Shown: positions 1-12,900 of the stretch, one piece after another | How the letters are laid out: the number at the start of each line of letters is the position of its first letter | How positions within the stretch are numbered: the stretch's first letter is position 1 | DNA from: Chamaelirium japonicum | Lineage: Eukaryota; Streptophyta; Magnoliopsida; Liliales; Melanthiaceae | Direction: 5' to 3' | Assembly: GCA_947650365.1 (NCBI GenBank) | Contig: OX393557.1 | Location: forward strand, 6,077,284 to 6,141,283 | Length of the DNA: 64,000 nucleotides | The notes under the pieces: generated by a model | The model's input: only the letters and a program-made list of their open reading frames with translations | Told to the model about the DNA's origin: nothing | Databases searched by the model: none | Made by a program: the position numbers and the translations under genes

Positions 1-1890
1 CAGCTCTGATTAGGATTGGTCGCCCTATCAAGATAAGATGTTGGAATGATACAGTATGGGTTTCTGTACCATGGTCATTACTAGACACAGTGTCTATGGT
101 CAAATAGAACCAATACGATCTATAGATTGCGAGCAGACACCAGTGCACATAGTCGTGTTTCTGCTTAGGGTAAACGGTCCTAAACCCTGAGAAATTATGA
201 CCGATGGACTAACTAGTTTCGTGTAACTTTGGTTCACCAACGTGTGAGGGATCTAACAATGACTCAATACCACAATGTGCTAGGTTACCGAATTGGCGTT
301 GCATCGGCACGCCACTCATGTAGGACATCCACATCCCTATCGGGAGATACGTTCCTTGGTCTGACATATACCATACTAAATCCAGGCCTAGTAGTCAGCA
401 ATTGAGTTATTAACCGGATCCGGTGGCTTGGACAAAGTGACAGGAGGTGCGATGTGATAGTCCAAAAGGAACCTAGTCATATGGTCACTTTGAGTTTGAC
501 GGTGCTCTCCATTACTTGACACATGGCACCAAGTGGAAGAATATCGCATTACTAATACTAAGCGGAGAGCAGGGGTATATGAGAAAGCTTAGTAAGTCTG
601 GAAGAATTGAAGTGCAACCTGCGTCGTACTCTAGGTGACCACGTAAGTTAACTGAGACCTAGAGGATTAACAAGGACACTTGGGTAGTTTGTCGGTCGGG
701 TCCAGTTGGAAGCCATGAATCTTAGTTCCTAAAGGTTCCACCCTATCCACAATCATTACGGATTTATACTTTCTCATTGTCTCACAGCACAAAAAGAGTT
801 GGAGAATTAATGCCCTAATCGTCCAGAGTTGGAGAATTAATGCCCTAATCGTCCTGCTTTCTATGAGTGCATCATACTGGAGCATGGTAGTTACACGAGG
901 CTTAGTGTGTTCACTAGGGGGTGTCCCAGAGTAGTGTAGGGACACACGAGGTTGCCAATGCACCATGAGGAGTCTATTCTGTATGTACGCGTCTGACTAG
1001 AACGCAGAATATGAGTTTAGTGATTTTTTTACTATGGGGCACCCCATGTTTTACTAAAGGCACTCTAATGAATAATAAAAATACTATTTATCACCCCACG
1101 ATGTGCTAACTAGATGCGGCTGAGGTGGCCTAGTGTTAGGGTATATTATCATGCACAGAGATGGGTCATGCATGCTCCCCGCATGAGGTGAATGACCACT
1201 AAAAGCATAGGGGGGTATTTTGATCCAACCAAAATATCTTGCATGCCCAAGCTTGGCCGCCCCCCTTATTAGGGTTAGGTTGTATAGCCATCGTCTCAAT
1301 AATTAAGGGATTATAAAGATTTAAAAAGATTTAAATATTTCCCCTTAATTATAAAATCCTAATATGGCAACTAAAGATAAGAGGGCATTTAATTAGAGAT
1401 TAAAAGAGATAAAGAGAGATTGGAATAGTTCAAACGGTTAGGGAGAGAAAGGGGTACAGCTCCTAATGCCAAAAAGGAAAGGGGGGAACGGTTTTCTAAA
1501 AAAATTCTCAGATTTTTCGAGAATAGGTCGATCCCCCTCCCTCTCTACTGCTTGTTCGGTTTTTATCATCTCTCTCTCTCAGGTTCTCATCTCTTTCTTC
1601 CTCCTTCTTATCTTGACTATATGTGAGATCTTTGTGAAGGAGATTGCTTGCACTCTGAGGCACTCATAGATCAGAGTGCAAGAATTCGGATCGAGTTGCA
1701 AGATCGGGTGTACTCAAAGAAGATCATTTCTCTCACGGTTGCTGCCCAGATTTTGCTAGCAAATCTATGATGTTTTGATCATTTTGGGAGCTACAAGAAT
1801 CCAAATGGCCTAAAACCAAATGTTAAATCTCCGTCTTTAAGTTCTCTTTCCATCAGTTCAAGTTTTAACTCGATCCGACATCGGGATCAA
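1..1890. other. Intergenic repeat-derived sequence, no gene recognised
   Basis: Both strands were read for conserved protein motifs and none was found. Short open frames here look like chance. The stretch is probably old transposon sequence, judging only from the absence of coding signal and the TE-rich surroundings. The one clear structure is a 30-bp tandem duplication, listed separately. Confidence 0.4.
795..854. repeat. 30-bp tandem duplication, two units
   Basis: The unit starting AGAGTTGGAGAATTAATGCC occurs twice back to back (795-824 and 825-854) with no difference. It looks like a recent slippage or replication duplication in non-coding DNA. Confidence 0.9.
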
Positions 1891-2890
1891 AAATTATGGC
1901 CTTCACACATAAATGTGTGTTTGCATATCTGAATCCGTTGTCATCAACAAAGAAGAAATTTGCCGCAGTGAAACAACCCGCACGCAGGTATAAAATTTTA
2001 AACCCCTTGATCTATTGTAATGTATGCATATTAGATATGATGTTCATTTTGATAGATGATCATGGGGGTTCGATTAACCGTTCGATTTATTCTGTGATGC
2101 CCCAAAAATCTAAATATCGATCCCTGGGGTGTGAGGTGAGAAAAATGAGAAGGGTTTGGGTTTGGTCAGGCAACCACACCAATAGGGAATCTCACTGGGC
2201 TTCTTCTACGCTCTCGCACAAATGGAAAAAAAGGAGGGGGGAGGAACAACGAATACTTTTAATTTGATTTTATGAAAATAATTTATTAAATATTAGAGGA
2301 AACAAAAACTGTTACAGAGAGAAGGCGACTCGACCTTCAAGAGGGCTATCCTCTCTGTATGTGCCACACGTCAGTGCCACTACATGCTGACAGGAGTCCC
2401 TCTAAGGGAGAACGACGCTCAAGCTTCCGACGATGAGCTAAGTGATCTTACACGCTCCCGGACACTCAAGCCTATCTAGGCAAGGGCATAGATATCCCTA
2501 TCTATATGGTTTGATCGATTAGGAAAATTATGATTCTTATAGTGATCTATCATAAGCTTGGGGGCCTTGAAAAGAGGCCTACCTAAAGGGATTTACAGCT
2601 GGATCATTGCAATACTACTACAACTGCCAGAGCACAACTAGAGGGCTAACATTATTGATCTTTGACTGTGCACGCAGGGTGGTTCACGGCCCTTGCGTGC
2701 ACGAGGTCTCTACCTTCTTACAAGGTAGACTATCAGATTAATCAATTCTCACAAGCTATCAAGATGCATACATCGATTAGTTATTTTCAACAATTAAACC
2801 CGGAATTCACACCTTACTCGCAACCCACATTGCATGATATATAATAGAAATGAACACTCCCCCGGGGCCCAATTTAGGTATGATCCCCAC
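1890..2890 (+). repeat. Diverged transposon-derived repeat, copy 1 (inverted partner at 8.2-9.0 kb)
   Basis: Several blocks align in the same order with the reverse complement of about 8,170-9,000: GATCCCTGGGGTGTGAGGTG here against GATCCCTAGGGTGCGAGGTG there, then GGGTTTGGGTTTGGTCA, a GAGGGAGGAACAA-like block, ACAGAGAGAAG, and CTCTAAGGGAGAACGACGCTC against CTAAGGGAGCACGAGGCTC. Divergence is substantial, so both are old copies. No coding domain is visible. An LTR or other non-coding part of a retrotransposon is the likeliest source, by inference. Confidence 0.55.
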
Positions 2891-3402
2891 ACTCCTGCTG
2901 GAAGGATGGGGGCCACACTTGCCATTAATTATTATTTTATTTATATTTTAAATCCAAATAGAAAAGCATGCAGGTGTCCATATAATTATCATTTATTAAT
3001 TACAAACATTAATGCATGCTTCGTCGGACTCGTGACTCCGCATGCAAGGCGGATTCCACTTGACCACATGGGAAGAACCCGGCGGAGTTCGTATACAGTG
3101 TAATGGACACCGACCCTTAGTTGCTCTTATTTTCCACTATTAAAGACTACGCGAGTGTAGATGTCACCTGGTTGGCAATCGCGCTCTCTTACTAGTCTGG
3201 CCTTCAATATGTCTTCGGCTGGATCATCACATTCATGAACTGCCAAGTATACACAACGAGTCTATGATTATTGATTGCTATTAAATAACATTGGGTTGGG
3301 CTTGCAATGGCTGAGTCGAGGAGTTTTAGGCGCAATTGAACGTCGGTCTATTGGCATGCATAACGATACATTCCAATGGTACGATCTTGGTTAGTTGGTA
3401 TT

Positions 3403-5955
3403 TGTATGCGCATAAAAAGATATGAGTCGTCTTTATTGCAAATACACGAGATTACAGATGCCGGGACTCGGGGGTGGTGAGCCGGGTCGGCGAAGATTTG
3501 ATCAGGAGATTGTGGGAGAAATCCTCTAGAGGGTCCGTTTGACCCGCGTCTCCACATGGTGTTCATGCGAAAGCTCTGAAGGGGTTACCCAGGACAGAGA
3601 TCTTTACAGGGTGAGGATTTCTTGAGAGGCTAAGGAGTATCCACCATTGCTTTTGTCCTTTTCGTGCTTCATGCTTTCTCGGCTAGGAGGTTTTTGGCTG
3701 CGTTCCTATGTCCTCGTGTCTCCCTCGATCCTTGCTAGACCTCGGTGTCCTTGATCGTCGGTTCACGGCGTCGATCATGTTTTTGGCGTCGGCTTTAGCT
3801 TTGGCTTTGCTTTGGCTTGGCTCTGGCTTTTTCTTTGCTTTGGCGCTTGCGCTTGAACGTAGACGGGTAGAGGCTTGTGATGCTTTAGTTCTTCCGGACT
3901 TCACGTCGTATCGGCTAGAACGTGCAGTGCTTTGCTCGTGACTGGCGTATTTGCTTGGCTTTGGCACTTGCGTTGCTTTGGCGCGGGCTTTACCGGTGCT
4001 TTTGCATTGGCTTTCGCTTGAGTGTTGACTCGATCTTCTTCTCGAACGGCGATGGCTACGTCTTCACTTCTCCTTTATTCTTTTTGGCATTCTTGACGGG
4101 TGTGACGTCGGCTTAACTTCTTCTCTCCTCCGGGCTTCTTTGGTGTTATCAGGGTTGAGGGCTTTGTTTTGAAGACGGTGGGTGTAGCACAGCTTCGGGT
4201 GTCCTTCTCCAAGCTTTCTTCTTCGTGAATGGAGTGGACATTTGTTGAAGACGATAGGGTGATGCCGCTTCGATCTTCGTCTCCGGGCTTTTGGGCTTGA
4301 TTGGAGTCGAAGGCTTATTGGAGACAATAGGGTGATACCACTCCAATCTTCTTCTCCGGCCTTTACTTCTGGCGTCTTCGGAGTTGAAGGGTTGTTGGAG
4401 ACGACAGGGTGACGCCGCTGCGATCTTCTTCTCTGGCCTTTGCTTCTGGCATCTTTAGAGATAAAGGGTGTTGGAGACGACGGGGTGATGCCGCTCCTAT
4501 CTTCTTCTCTGGCCTTTGCTTCTGGTGTCTTCGGAGTTGAAGGGTTATTAGAGACGACGGGGTGATGCCGCTCCGATCTTCTTCTCCAGCCTTTGCTTCT
4601 GGCATCTTCGGAGTTGAAGGATTTTTCTTCTCTGAGCTTTCTTCTTCGTGCATGGAGTTAAAGTGGTGATCTTCTTATGCAAGGGTCTTCACGTTAATGA
4701 GGACTTTCAATGGATTAAGCCGGGCCCGAAGGGATAGGTTTGCCCGAGCCTCATGAAGCCTTGGGTCGATGAAGGGCACGTCTCCTCTTTTGCAGAGCTT
4801 CCTTGCTTCCATCTTCGTCTTCGACCTGGCGATGGTTTGTGGTGCTGGCTTCTTCTCCGGGCGTATTTGGCGTAATCGGAGTTGAAGGCTTTATTGAAGA
4901 CGATAGGTGTAGAGCCGCTTCGGGTATCATTCTCTAAGCTTTCTTCTTCGTGAATGGAGCGGACGTTTGTTGAAGACAACGGGGTGATGCTGCTTCAATC
5001 TTCTTCTCCGAGCTTTTGCTTCTGGCATCTTCGGAGTTGAAGGCTTGTTGAAGATGACGGGATAATGCCGCTTCAATCTTCTTCTCCTGCCTTTGCTTCT
5101 GGCGTCTTCGGAGTCGAAGGTTTCTTCTTCTCTAAGCTTTCTCCTTCATGCCCGGATTCGAAGGGTTGATCTTCTTATGCAAGGGTCTTCACGTTGATGA
5201 GGACTTTCAATGGACTTAGCCGGTCCTAAAGGGATAGGCTTGCCCGAGCCTCGTGAAGCCTTGGGTCGTTGAAGGCAAGTCTCTTCCTTTGCAGAGCTTC
5301 CTTACCTCTTGACATCCGACCTCTTGAGCCTTCCCCCTCCCTCTCTATTTATAGGTAAAGGGGGATGGGAGAGTTATGGGGAGATTTATTTAAATCCCTT
5401 TAATATCTCTCCCATAACTACCCAAGATTTATTCCTTCGTTGATGGGGGGAATAAATCTTTATTTCTTTTCCTTTTATGGCGGAGTAGTTATGGCCCAAT
5501 CCTTTTTGAATTTATTTGAATCTTGCACATTAAATCGATGGTGATCCGGTTTCGTTTCTTGGCCGTCGGATCGAGAGATTGGCGCAGATCCACGCTTGTG
5601 TAGACGTCTACGCAACCTCCCCCGCGCATGGCGGTTTTTCTTTCCTTTTTCTTCTTTTTCTTCCTTTTCTTTTCTTTCCTTTTTCTTTCCTTTCTTTTCT
5701 TTCTTTCTTTTCTTTCCTTTTCTTTCTTTCTTTTCTTTCTTTTCTTTTTTCTTTGCTTGGTCGGTCACCCCCTACCCGCGGGTAGGGGGCACGGCTTTCT
5801 AGAAAGGGGGTCGGGTGGGTCCCACTTGAGGATGGGCCCACCCGACCCTTCTTTTAGTACGGGTCGGGTCCGGTGGGCCTGGGTTCGTGTCGGGTTTGCC
5901 CCCGGGTTGGTGCATGCGAGTCGGATTCGGGTTTGACACAATTTGTGTGTCTACA
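3403..5955 (-). mobile_element. Solo LTR, 2.55 kb, copy 1
   Basis: On the minus strand the block begins TGTAGACACACAAATTGTGT and ends TGCGCATACA (TG...CA). The same block lies in the opposite orientation at 51,503-54,108. The flanks GTATT (3398-3402) and ATATT (5956-5960) match at 4 of 5 bases, as expected for an aged 5-bp target duplication. In order it holds a GGGTCGGG-rich terminal part, the palindrome CTACCCGCGGGTAG, a long polypurine/polypyrimidine tract (5,636-5,757 as written), and degenerate tandem repeats that read as Lys/Glu/Ser/Pro-rich peptides. No gag or pol is present, which fits a solo LTR of a Gypsy-like element. The lineage is inferred, not shown. Confidence 0.75.
5636..5757. 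repeat. Polypyrimidine (CTTTT/CCTTTT) tract inside the solo LTR
   Basis: About 120 bp of almost pure C and T on the plus strand, mostly CTTTC and CTTTT steps. The equivalent purine tract occurs at about 51,795-51,870 in the second copy. Open frames reading Lys/Glu or Phe/Leu/Ser across it are composition artefacts. Confidence 0.85.
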
Positions 5956-6989
5956 ATATTGTCGACACTAATGGTCCTACTAAAGTTCAACTGTACTAAT
6001 CCGACTTGATGGTAGAACCGCGTTGGGTGCTACTACTAGAGTGCCTTCAGGTTTCGAAAAACCTTTGGCATCACGACTAGGTTGTAGACAATCGGGCCTG
6101 GTCCAAGCAAGGTTAAATCAGCTGCGACCAAGCACCATGAGTGTCAAGACCGGGTCGCGATACAATTGCAGGGAAAGGATCGAGCATCGAGGTCAGGCAC
6201 GACTGCCTGACCGAGGGTTGTTGGCACCGAATCCCGACAAGTAAGGTGTGGGTTCAACCTTAGGCAATAAATATCGGAGGTCGAGGTATGGTTCAACCTT
6301 AACCCGAGTCAACCTTAGGCTCAAGTGTCGATATGATGGGTTTGCGCAATGACAAACTAATAGAGCCTTACCAAGGCTATGCTCGGATTGGCAACAAGAA
6401 TCATGCCTCGCTCGGTCGAATTCCGGGGTTGGCGATGTTGGCGCAAGGGGTGCTAGGCGGTGTGCCATCGTGCGCACAAGGCACAACAGTTTACAAGCAA
6501 CAAGGGCAATCGACACGGGACTATACCCATGGCCAATAAGGACACATGGGCAATCAAAAGGTTTTGGTCTTGTGGCTAAGTATGGTCAGAACCGCCTTAA
6601 CATTTGAAACAATTGGTAAGGGATGGCGATGCGCTGAACCAAGTGAATCAGCTCAATGAGGTTCATCAGCTCACAGTGGGGTATTATGACCCAATGAAAA
6701 TACAACTCCACAAAGAGGGACATCCCATTTCCTCCGTTAGCATCTCACCACCGTCACTATTATATCATGCACCTACAACCACGTATTACCACAAACTCCC
6801 ATGATATGCACTAATGCAAGACTAACACACATAAATACACAACACCCATGCTGCACTCACATGTGCACACAAGATCAGAGTTGGGCTTCTCCCTCTCTAC
6901 ACACACAGCCCAATACCTATATACTATATACCACATCCACTATTACTATCAACAATCACCATAGCACCTACCACCCTCATCACACCACC

Positions 6990-7046
<57 letters not shown>

Positions 7047-8170
7047 CTCTATCTCCCCTCTATCTCCCCAATAGTCGTCCACCCCCCTCTTTCTCTTCCC
7101 TTACCCCTCTCATCCCCCATCCCCCTGAAATCCCCTCCTTCCCCTGTCTTTTCCTTTTGTGTTGTTGAGGCTAGCCGACCCCCTGCTTTTCTTCTCTTTT
7201 GTGAGTGGATCCGACCATCCTGGCCTTGTACTCGTCGCCCTCGATGCAACCATGGTTGCCGGCCCAGTGGTCGACAGCTGTGTTGCCGGTGAGACCCGAC
7301 CAAGCCAGGCTAGCTCCCCTACCGGCCACCCAAACCACCAAGCCAGTAGCCTAGCCCTCCTGTCCTCTTGCTCTTGCTATTGTGGTTGCCGACGGCCTTG
7401 CTGTCGACTGCCAAGAAATAGGTAGCAACCGACCACCCTCGACCCCGTGCCACCTTGCACCAGCCACAAATTTGTCAATCCTTTTTTTCCTTTTTAGTGA
7501 CTGTCGTTGGTCCTTGATCGATGATGGCGTGCTACCTAATGATCTTTCACCAAACCTAAAATCCGATCGAGTTGGGTCTTGTACTAATTATTTTTCCAAC
7601 CGAGTTTAGACTCGGTAAGGCCTTTGACCTGAGTCATCCCAATTAGTCGTACCTTCACCCTAGTCTGAGGCTGTCTCGGGCAGATGGTGAATCAAACCCA
7701 ATCTTGATCCAAACCCCTACCTATCAATCATGGCCAAATGCCCGAAGGCGAAAGCCTTTGATTTAATGATTTTATATCTTCGTTTTATTGTGTTGTTGTT
7801 GGCAGCGGGCCCGACGGCCAAATAACCAACCGATAATCGACTCATGACCCTTATGTTTTCCCTTGGCTGATCGCAACTGTTGGCCCTCGAGAACTAGGTC
7901 GATTTGATCACAACCTGTCCTAAATCTTGTATGGCCGACCCGTAGCCGATCTGTCAGACTAATTTCCTATGCAATATTTTTTCAGACCAAGTAGGAATTG
8001 CATGTGAATGTAGAAATTGCATGGACACATACGATGTGGTTGAGAATATAGCCTGACATTAAGTTAATCAGTAAAATATCTTAAAATACGAGCGTTATTA
8101 ATTATTAAAGCTGTTAGCTTGTCACTAGTCATGTTAATATGGCTAATCTTCCAAATTTATTTTTGGGGGC
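5956..8170. other. Non-coding stretch with a (CT)n microsatellite
   Basis: I see no recognisable gene. A (CT)n array of about 54 bp lies at 6,992-7,045, followed by a C-rich and then GC-richer segment (7,080-7,450) that gives long but low-complexity open frames. It could be the 5' part of an unrecognised transcript or a transposon segment; nothing in the translation supports a protein family. Confidence 0.4.
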
Positions 8171-9000
8171 TACTCATTCCCATGAGTAGTCCTGCAGAAG
8201 CAGAGACACATGAGCAGCAGTAGGAGTCCAGAAGCGAGTTTAGAGTTGCAGTTTGTCTTTCTTATTTTTAGTATGTTAAGTTAGCAGTAGTTTCTCTTCT
8301 GAAGATGTATTTGGATTGGATTGTAATCAGAATTTTATTAGTTAGCTAGAATGTTGTGGTTGTTAGTAGTAATGAGCCAACTGAATCTTTTGGGTAGGCC
8401 TCTCCTCAAGGCCTCAAGTATAGGACAGATAATAATGAAAATATAAGAAAAAGAACTGACTTAATTGACTAGCCCAGTAGATAGAACCTCTAAACCAGTG
8501 CACCGAGTGCTAGAAAGTGGGTGAGGCTACTTGGCTTGCTATCGGAGGCTTGAGCCTCGTGCTCCCTTAGAAAGACTTTGGTCAGTATGTGGTGTCACCG
8601 ACAAGTCACACATACTGAAAGGATAGTTCTTTTGAAAGTCGAGCTTGGTCTTCTCTCTGTTGACAAATCTCACTTTCCCTGCTTTTTAATAAAAATATTT
8701 TTATAAAAATCAAGTTTATACTACTCTCTCTTGTTCCTCCCTCTTCTTTCTTTTCCATGTTGGAGAGTGTAGAATAAGCCATGTGAGAACCCCAATTGGT
8801 CTAGATAATTGACCAAACCCAAAACCCTCTTTTTTCCACCTCGCACCCTAGGGATCGGTCTTCAGATTTCTGAGCATGACACATTCTTTGTATATATGAT
8901 CAATAGATAAAATTTTTAAATGTATCGCACACCGACTCGATCCTCAGGATTGACTCTTTCTTCCGCTGTGCATCTGACCATTTCCCAATAGATGTGTTGG
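8170..9000 (-). repeat. Diverged transposon-derived repeat, copy 2
   Basis: Inverted partner of the block at 1,890-2,890, recognised by the shared ordered blocks described there, for example AGGCCTCTCCTCAAGGCC here against GGCCTTGAAAAGAGGCCTAC there. No protein domain is visible. It ends about 150 bp before the copia element. Confidence 0.5.
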
Positions 9001-9145
9001 GGGTTATTTATAATATCAATATGATCAGGATGGTGTATGCAAAAATCCCTTTTAAAAAATTGTGAGCAATATTAGCGTGCGTCGATGCACACGGTGCCAA
9101 CTCAACCATCGGTTCATCACAGCTTCATTGAAGGGGAGCAATAAC

Positions 9146-9850
9146 TGTTAGAGAGAGATCCCAGTTGAAGACGAAATCAAAATTGCCTACAAGCAGTCAT
9201 GCGCACGACCTAGAGCCCTAGATTGCCGACGCTTCTTTTTTTAAAAAGACAAATTATCCTATAGGTAGTCGTGCGCACGACTTGGGAGAGTCATGCACAC
9301 GATCTGGGAGCTTGAGTTTCTTGATGAGTCTTTCTTCGAAAATACGAGACTTTGTACAGATAGTTATGCGTTCAACTTTGCCAGGTCGTGCGCACGACTA
9401 TGCCAAGCAGCGCGGGTCAACCCTAGTTATACATGGTTTGACTTTCCTTTGTGGTTGTTTTAAGGAAATTTCAGAATTGGACTTATGTAACCTATTCCCT
9501 TGATATATAAAGGGATCTAGGGTTTTTTGGGGGATAGATTTGAGAGGGATTTTGAGGAGTGAATATTTTTTGTTTTGAGATAAGAGATTGCATAACAATC
9601 TTTGAGGGTTCTCATTGGAGGGTTCGAGGAACCATTATACGCTCTTCTCTATTTGATTGTGGATCTCTCTCGTGGTGCCACCGGTTGACGTAGGCAAGAT
9701 TGCTGAACCACCTAAAATCTCTGATGTTATTTGTGGTGCATGTTTTTTTCTCTCTTCCTGTTTGATTACTTCACATCTTTCATATATTTTGCTCTTTGTG
9801 TCGTTGTTTTGGACGATCGTGTGTGGTTGTCGATTCCGCTGTGCATAACA
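9146..9850 (+). repeat. 5' LTR of the copia element, with palindromic GTCGTGCGCACGAC motifs
   Basis: 705 bp. It contains the perfect 14-bp palindrome GTCGTGCGCACGAC at about 9,268 and 9,385, plus near copies at about 9,196 and 9,290. TGATATATAAAGG near 9,500 is a TATA-like candidate, and a homologous TGATATATAAAGG lies at about 14,536 in the other LTR, so it is probably the element's own promoter. The palindromes upstream may be enhancer sites; that is inference. Confidence 0.9.
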
Positions 9851-9853
9851 ATT

Positions 9854-9865
9854 TGGTATCAAAGC
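9854..9865 (+). other. Primer-binding site (tRNA-Met type)
   Basis: TGGTATCAAAGC lies just inside the left LTR. The same motif, usually TGGTATCAGAGC, is the reverse-transcription primer site of most plant copia elements. Confidence 0.85.
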
Positions 9866-9920
9866 TTAAGCTCCAGTGTGGGATTACTCCGAATTGGCAT
9901 CAAAGTAAGGTCTGAGGATC

Positions 9921-12900
9921 ATGTCAAGTTCAAAGTCTGAATCTTTGATGAAATCAATTCAGCATGTGAACATCCATCAATCCAAAATTGATATTGTGAA
10001 GTTCAATGGCATAAATAATTTTGGGATATGGAGATGTAAAGTTTTGGATGCCCTAAAGAAAAGAATTTGAAGGAAACCCTGGAGTTAAAAGAGAAGCTAG
10101 CATAAACCTCAAAAAAGGAGTAGAAGAAGATGAATCACAATGCTTGTGGAGTTATCAGGTTCTGGTTGACATAAGATACCAAATATCTTGTGATGAACGA
10201 GACGTTTGCACAGATGATATGGAAAACTTTTGAGATAAAGTATTTAACCAAGATTGTTGAAAATTATCTCCATTTGAAGAGAAGGCTTTACCGCTTCTAC
10301 ATAAAAAAATGAGTCTTCTTCGGTAAGCATATGAATAATTTTATCAAGCTTCTTGCTGATTTGGCTGATGTAGATGAAATCATCAAAGATGAATATAGGG
10401 CATTGATCTTGTTGAGCTCTTTCCTTGATGAGGATTATGAGCACTTTGTTATGACCCTGGTCAATGGGAAGTCATCTTTGAGTTATGAGAATGTGACTGC
10501 AGCGTTGGTCGAGCATGAGTACAGAAGGAAAGTCAATAAATTTTCATTGGGATTGATGTTTGAGGCACTAACAGTTAGAGGAAGGTCTGTGGATCGAAAG
10601 CGATCCAGTAGTAAAGGAAAGTTTTAATCAAAATCAAGAGGTCACATTCTGGGTAAAGATGAATGTGCTTTTTGTCATGAGATTGGGCATTGGAAGAAGG
10701 ACTGTCCGAAGTTGAAGATGAAGAAGGACCAAAATTCTTCCCAAAAAAACATTGCACAGAGAATAAGTGATCATGATTCTTCTAATTTTTCATTGATAAT
10801 TCCACCCATTATATATTATTTTGATTCTAGCTAATGAATTTTGGATACTGATGCTACCTATTATGTTTGTCCCAAATAGGAATAGTTTGCTAGTTTTGAA
10901 AAGCTAGATATGGAGTCGGTCTTGATAGGAAATAATCAAGCTTGCCACATACTTCGGATGAGTACTATCGTTATTAAGATATATTATGAGATGATAAAAA
11001 AGTTGAAAATATTTGGTATGTTCCTGCATTGAAGAAGAATTTTATCTCTGTTGGCGCTTTAGAATCCAAAGGCTTGAAAAATAATCGTTGAGAATAGGAT
11101 TCTGAAGGCCTTGGAGGGTATTATGGTCGTGATGAAAGGCGTGAGGTAGAGTAATTTTTACTACTTTAAGGGAAGTATAACTATTGGAGAGGTTGCAATT
11201 TTTGAAGGTTCAGATAAAGCCGCTGATAATACCAGACTATGGCATATGCGATTGGGACACACATGAGAGAAGTCTATGCATACGTTGGTGAGACAAGGAC
11301 TATTAAAGGGTGCTTCGACATGCAAGTTGGATTTCTATGAAGATTGTGTTCTAGACAAGTAGACAAGGATAAAGTTTGGCACCGCTATCCATCGTACTCG
11401 TGGAACCCATGATTATATTCACACGGATATTTGGTGTCCTTCTAGAAATGCATCCTTGGGAGGTAAGTATTATCTTTTTGTCTTTCATTAATGATTTCTC
11501 TAGGCATATGTGGGTGTACACTATGCGATATAAGGATGAAGTACTAGAGATCTCCGTGAGGTGAAAAAAGATTATAGAGACTCAGACTGGCAGAAGATCA
11601 AGCGACTCAGATAAGATAATGGTGGTAAGTACACGAGTGATCCATTCTTACAAGTATATCAGGCTGAAAATATTGAGCGATACTTAACTGTGAGAAAGAC
11701 AATACAACAGAATAGGGTGGCTGAACACATGAACCGTACTTTGCTAGAGAAGGTGCAGTGTATGTTGTCTAATACTAGAATAGGCAAGCCATTTTGGGCT
11801 GAGGCATTGACATACTCATGCCATCTCATTAATAGGTTGCATTCGACTGCAATTGGAGGTAAAACTCCTATGGAGGTTTGGTTTGATAAGACTGTTTCAG
11901 ATTATGATTCCCTTCTTGTGTTTAGGTGTCTAGCTTATTTTCATTTCAGAGAAAGTAAGTTAGATCCTCGATTAAAAAAAGCTATTTTTATGGGTCTGAA
12001 ATCTGCTACAAAAGACAATAAACTTTGGGATCCCAAAGACAGAATAATTATTCTAAGCAGGGATGTCACATTCGATGAGGCTTCAATGGTGAAGCCTAAC
12101 AGCTCTTAGTAGGTGGAGAGTGTGGAGACCAAAGAGTTAGTGCAGCGGGTGGAGATTGATGTATCTTCACATGGTCCAAAGAGTTTCGTATCTTTTGACT
12201 TGCCATCTTCAGAGGTGACACTGGTAGATAATCAAGAATTTGATACTCTAATTGATTTCAACCCAGTTAATGTAGCACTTAGTAATATGGAGATAGATTC
12301 TGATACTGAGAATCAGAAGCTAGTTATTCATCCGGTTCAGGATTCTATTGCAATGAGAAGAAATAATAGAAATATATGTCAACATAAATGGCTTACTACA
12401 GATATATATGGTGGTAGTTATACACTTCCTATCATAGATAAGGATGTTTCTTTCACACATTATAAAGCAGTGCATAATTCAGAGGTTATGCAGTGGGAGA
12501 GAGCAATGGATGAAAAGATGTAGTCTTTTTATTAGAATAAGACCTGACAACTTTCTAAGTTACCTAGAGGTAAAAAGATGATAGATTGTAAATGGGTCTA
12601 TGCTAAGACGGGATGATCTTCAGGTGAAGATGTACGCTACAAGGCAAAGATTGGTGGTCAAAGGCTACGCTCAGAGGGAGGGGATTGATTATGATAATGT
12701 ATTTTCTCCGGTTGTAAAACACTCCTCTATTCATATCCTTTTGGCCTTAGTAGCTCAGTTTAATTTGGAACTAGCCCAACTAGATGTGAAGATCGCTTTT
12801 AAACATTGCGATTTTAAGGAAGAGATCTATATAACTCAATTGAGTATGTTTAAAATTGCAGGAAAGGAAGATTGGTGTGTAAATTGAACCAATCACTTTA

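Noticed and set aside
5475-5936. Lys/Glu- or Phe/Leu/Ser-rich frames around 5.5-5.9 kb
   Set aside because: Products of the polypyrimidine tract inside the solo LTR; overlapping frames on both strands are open for the same reason.
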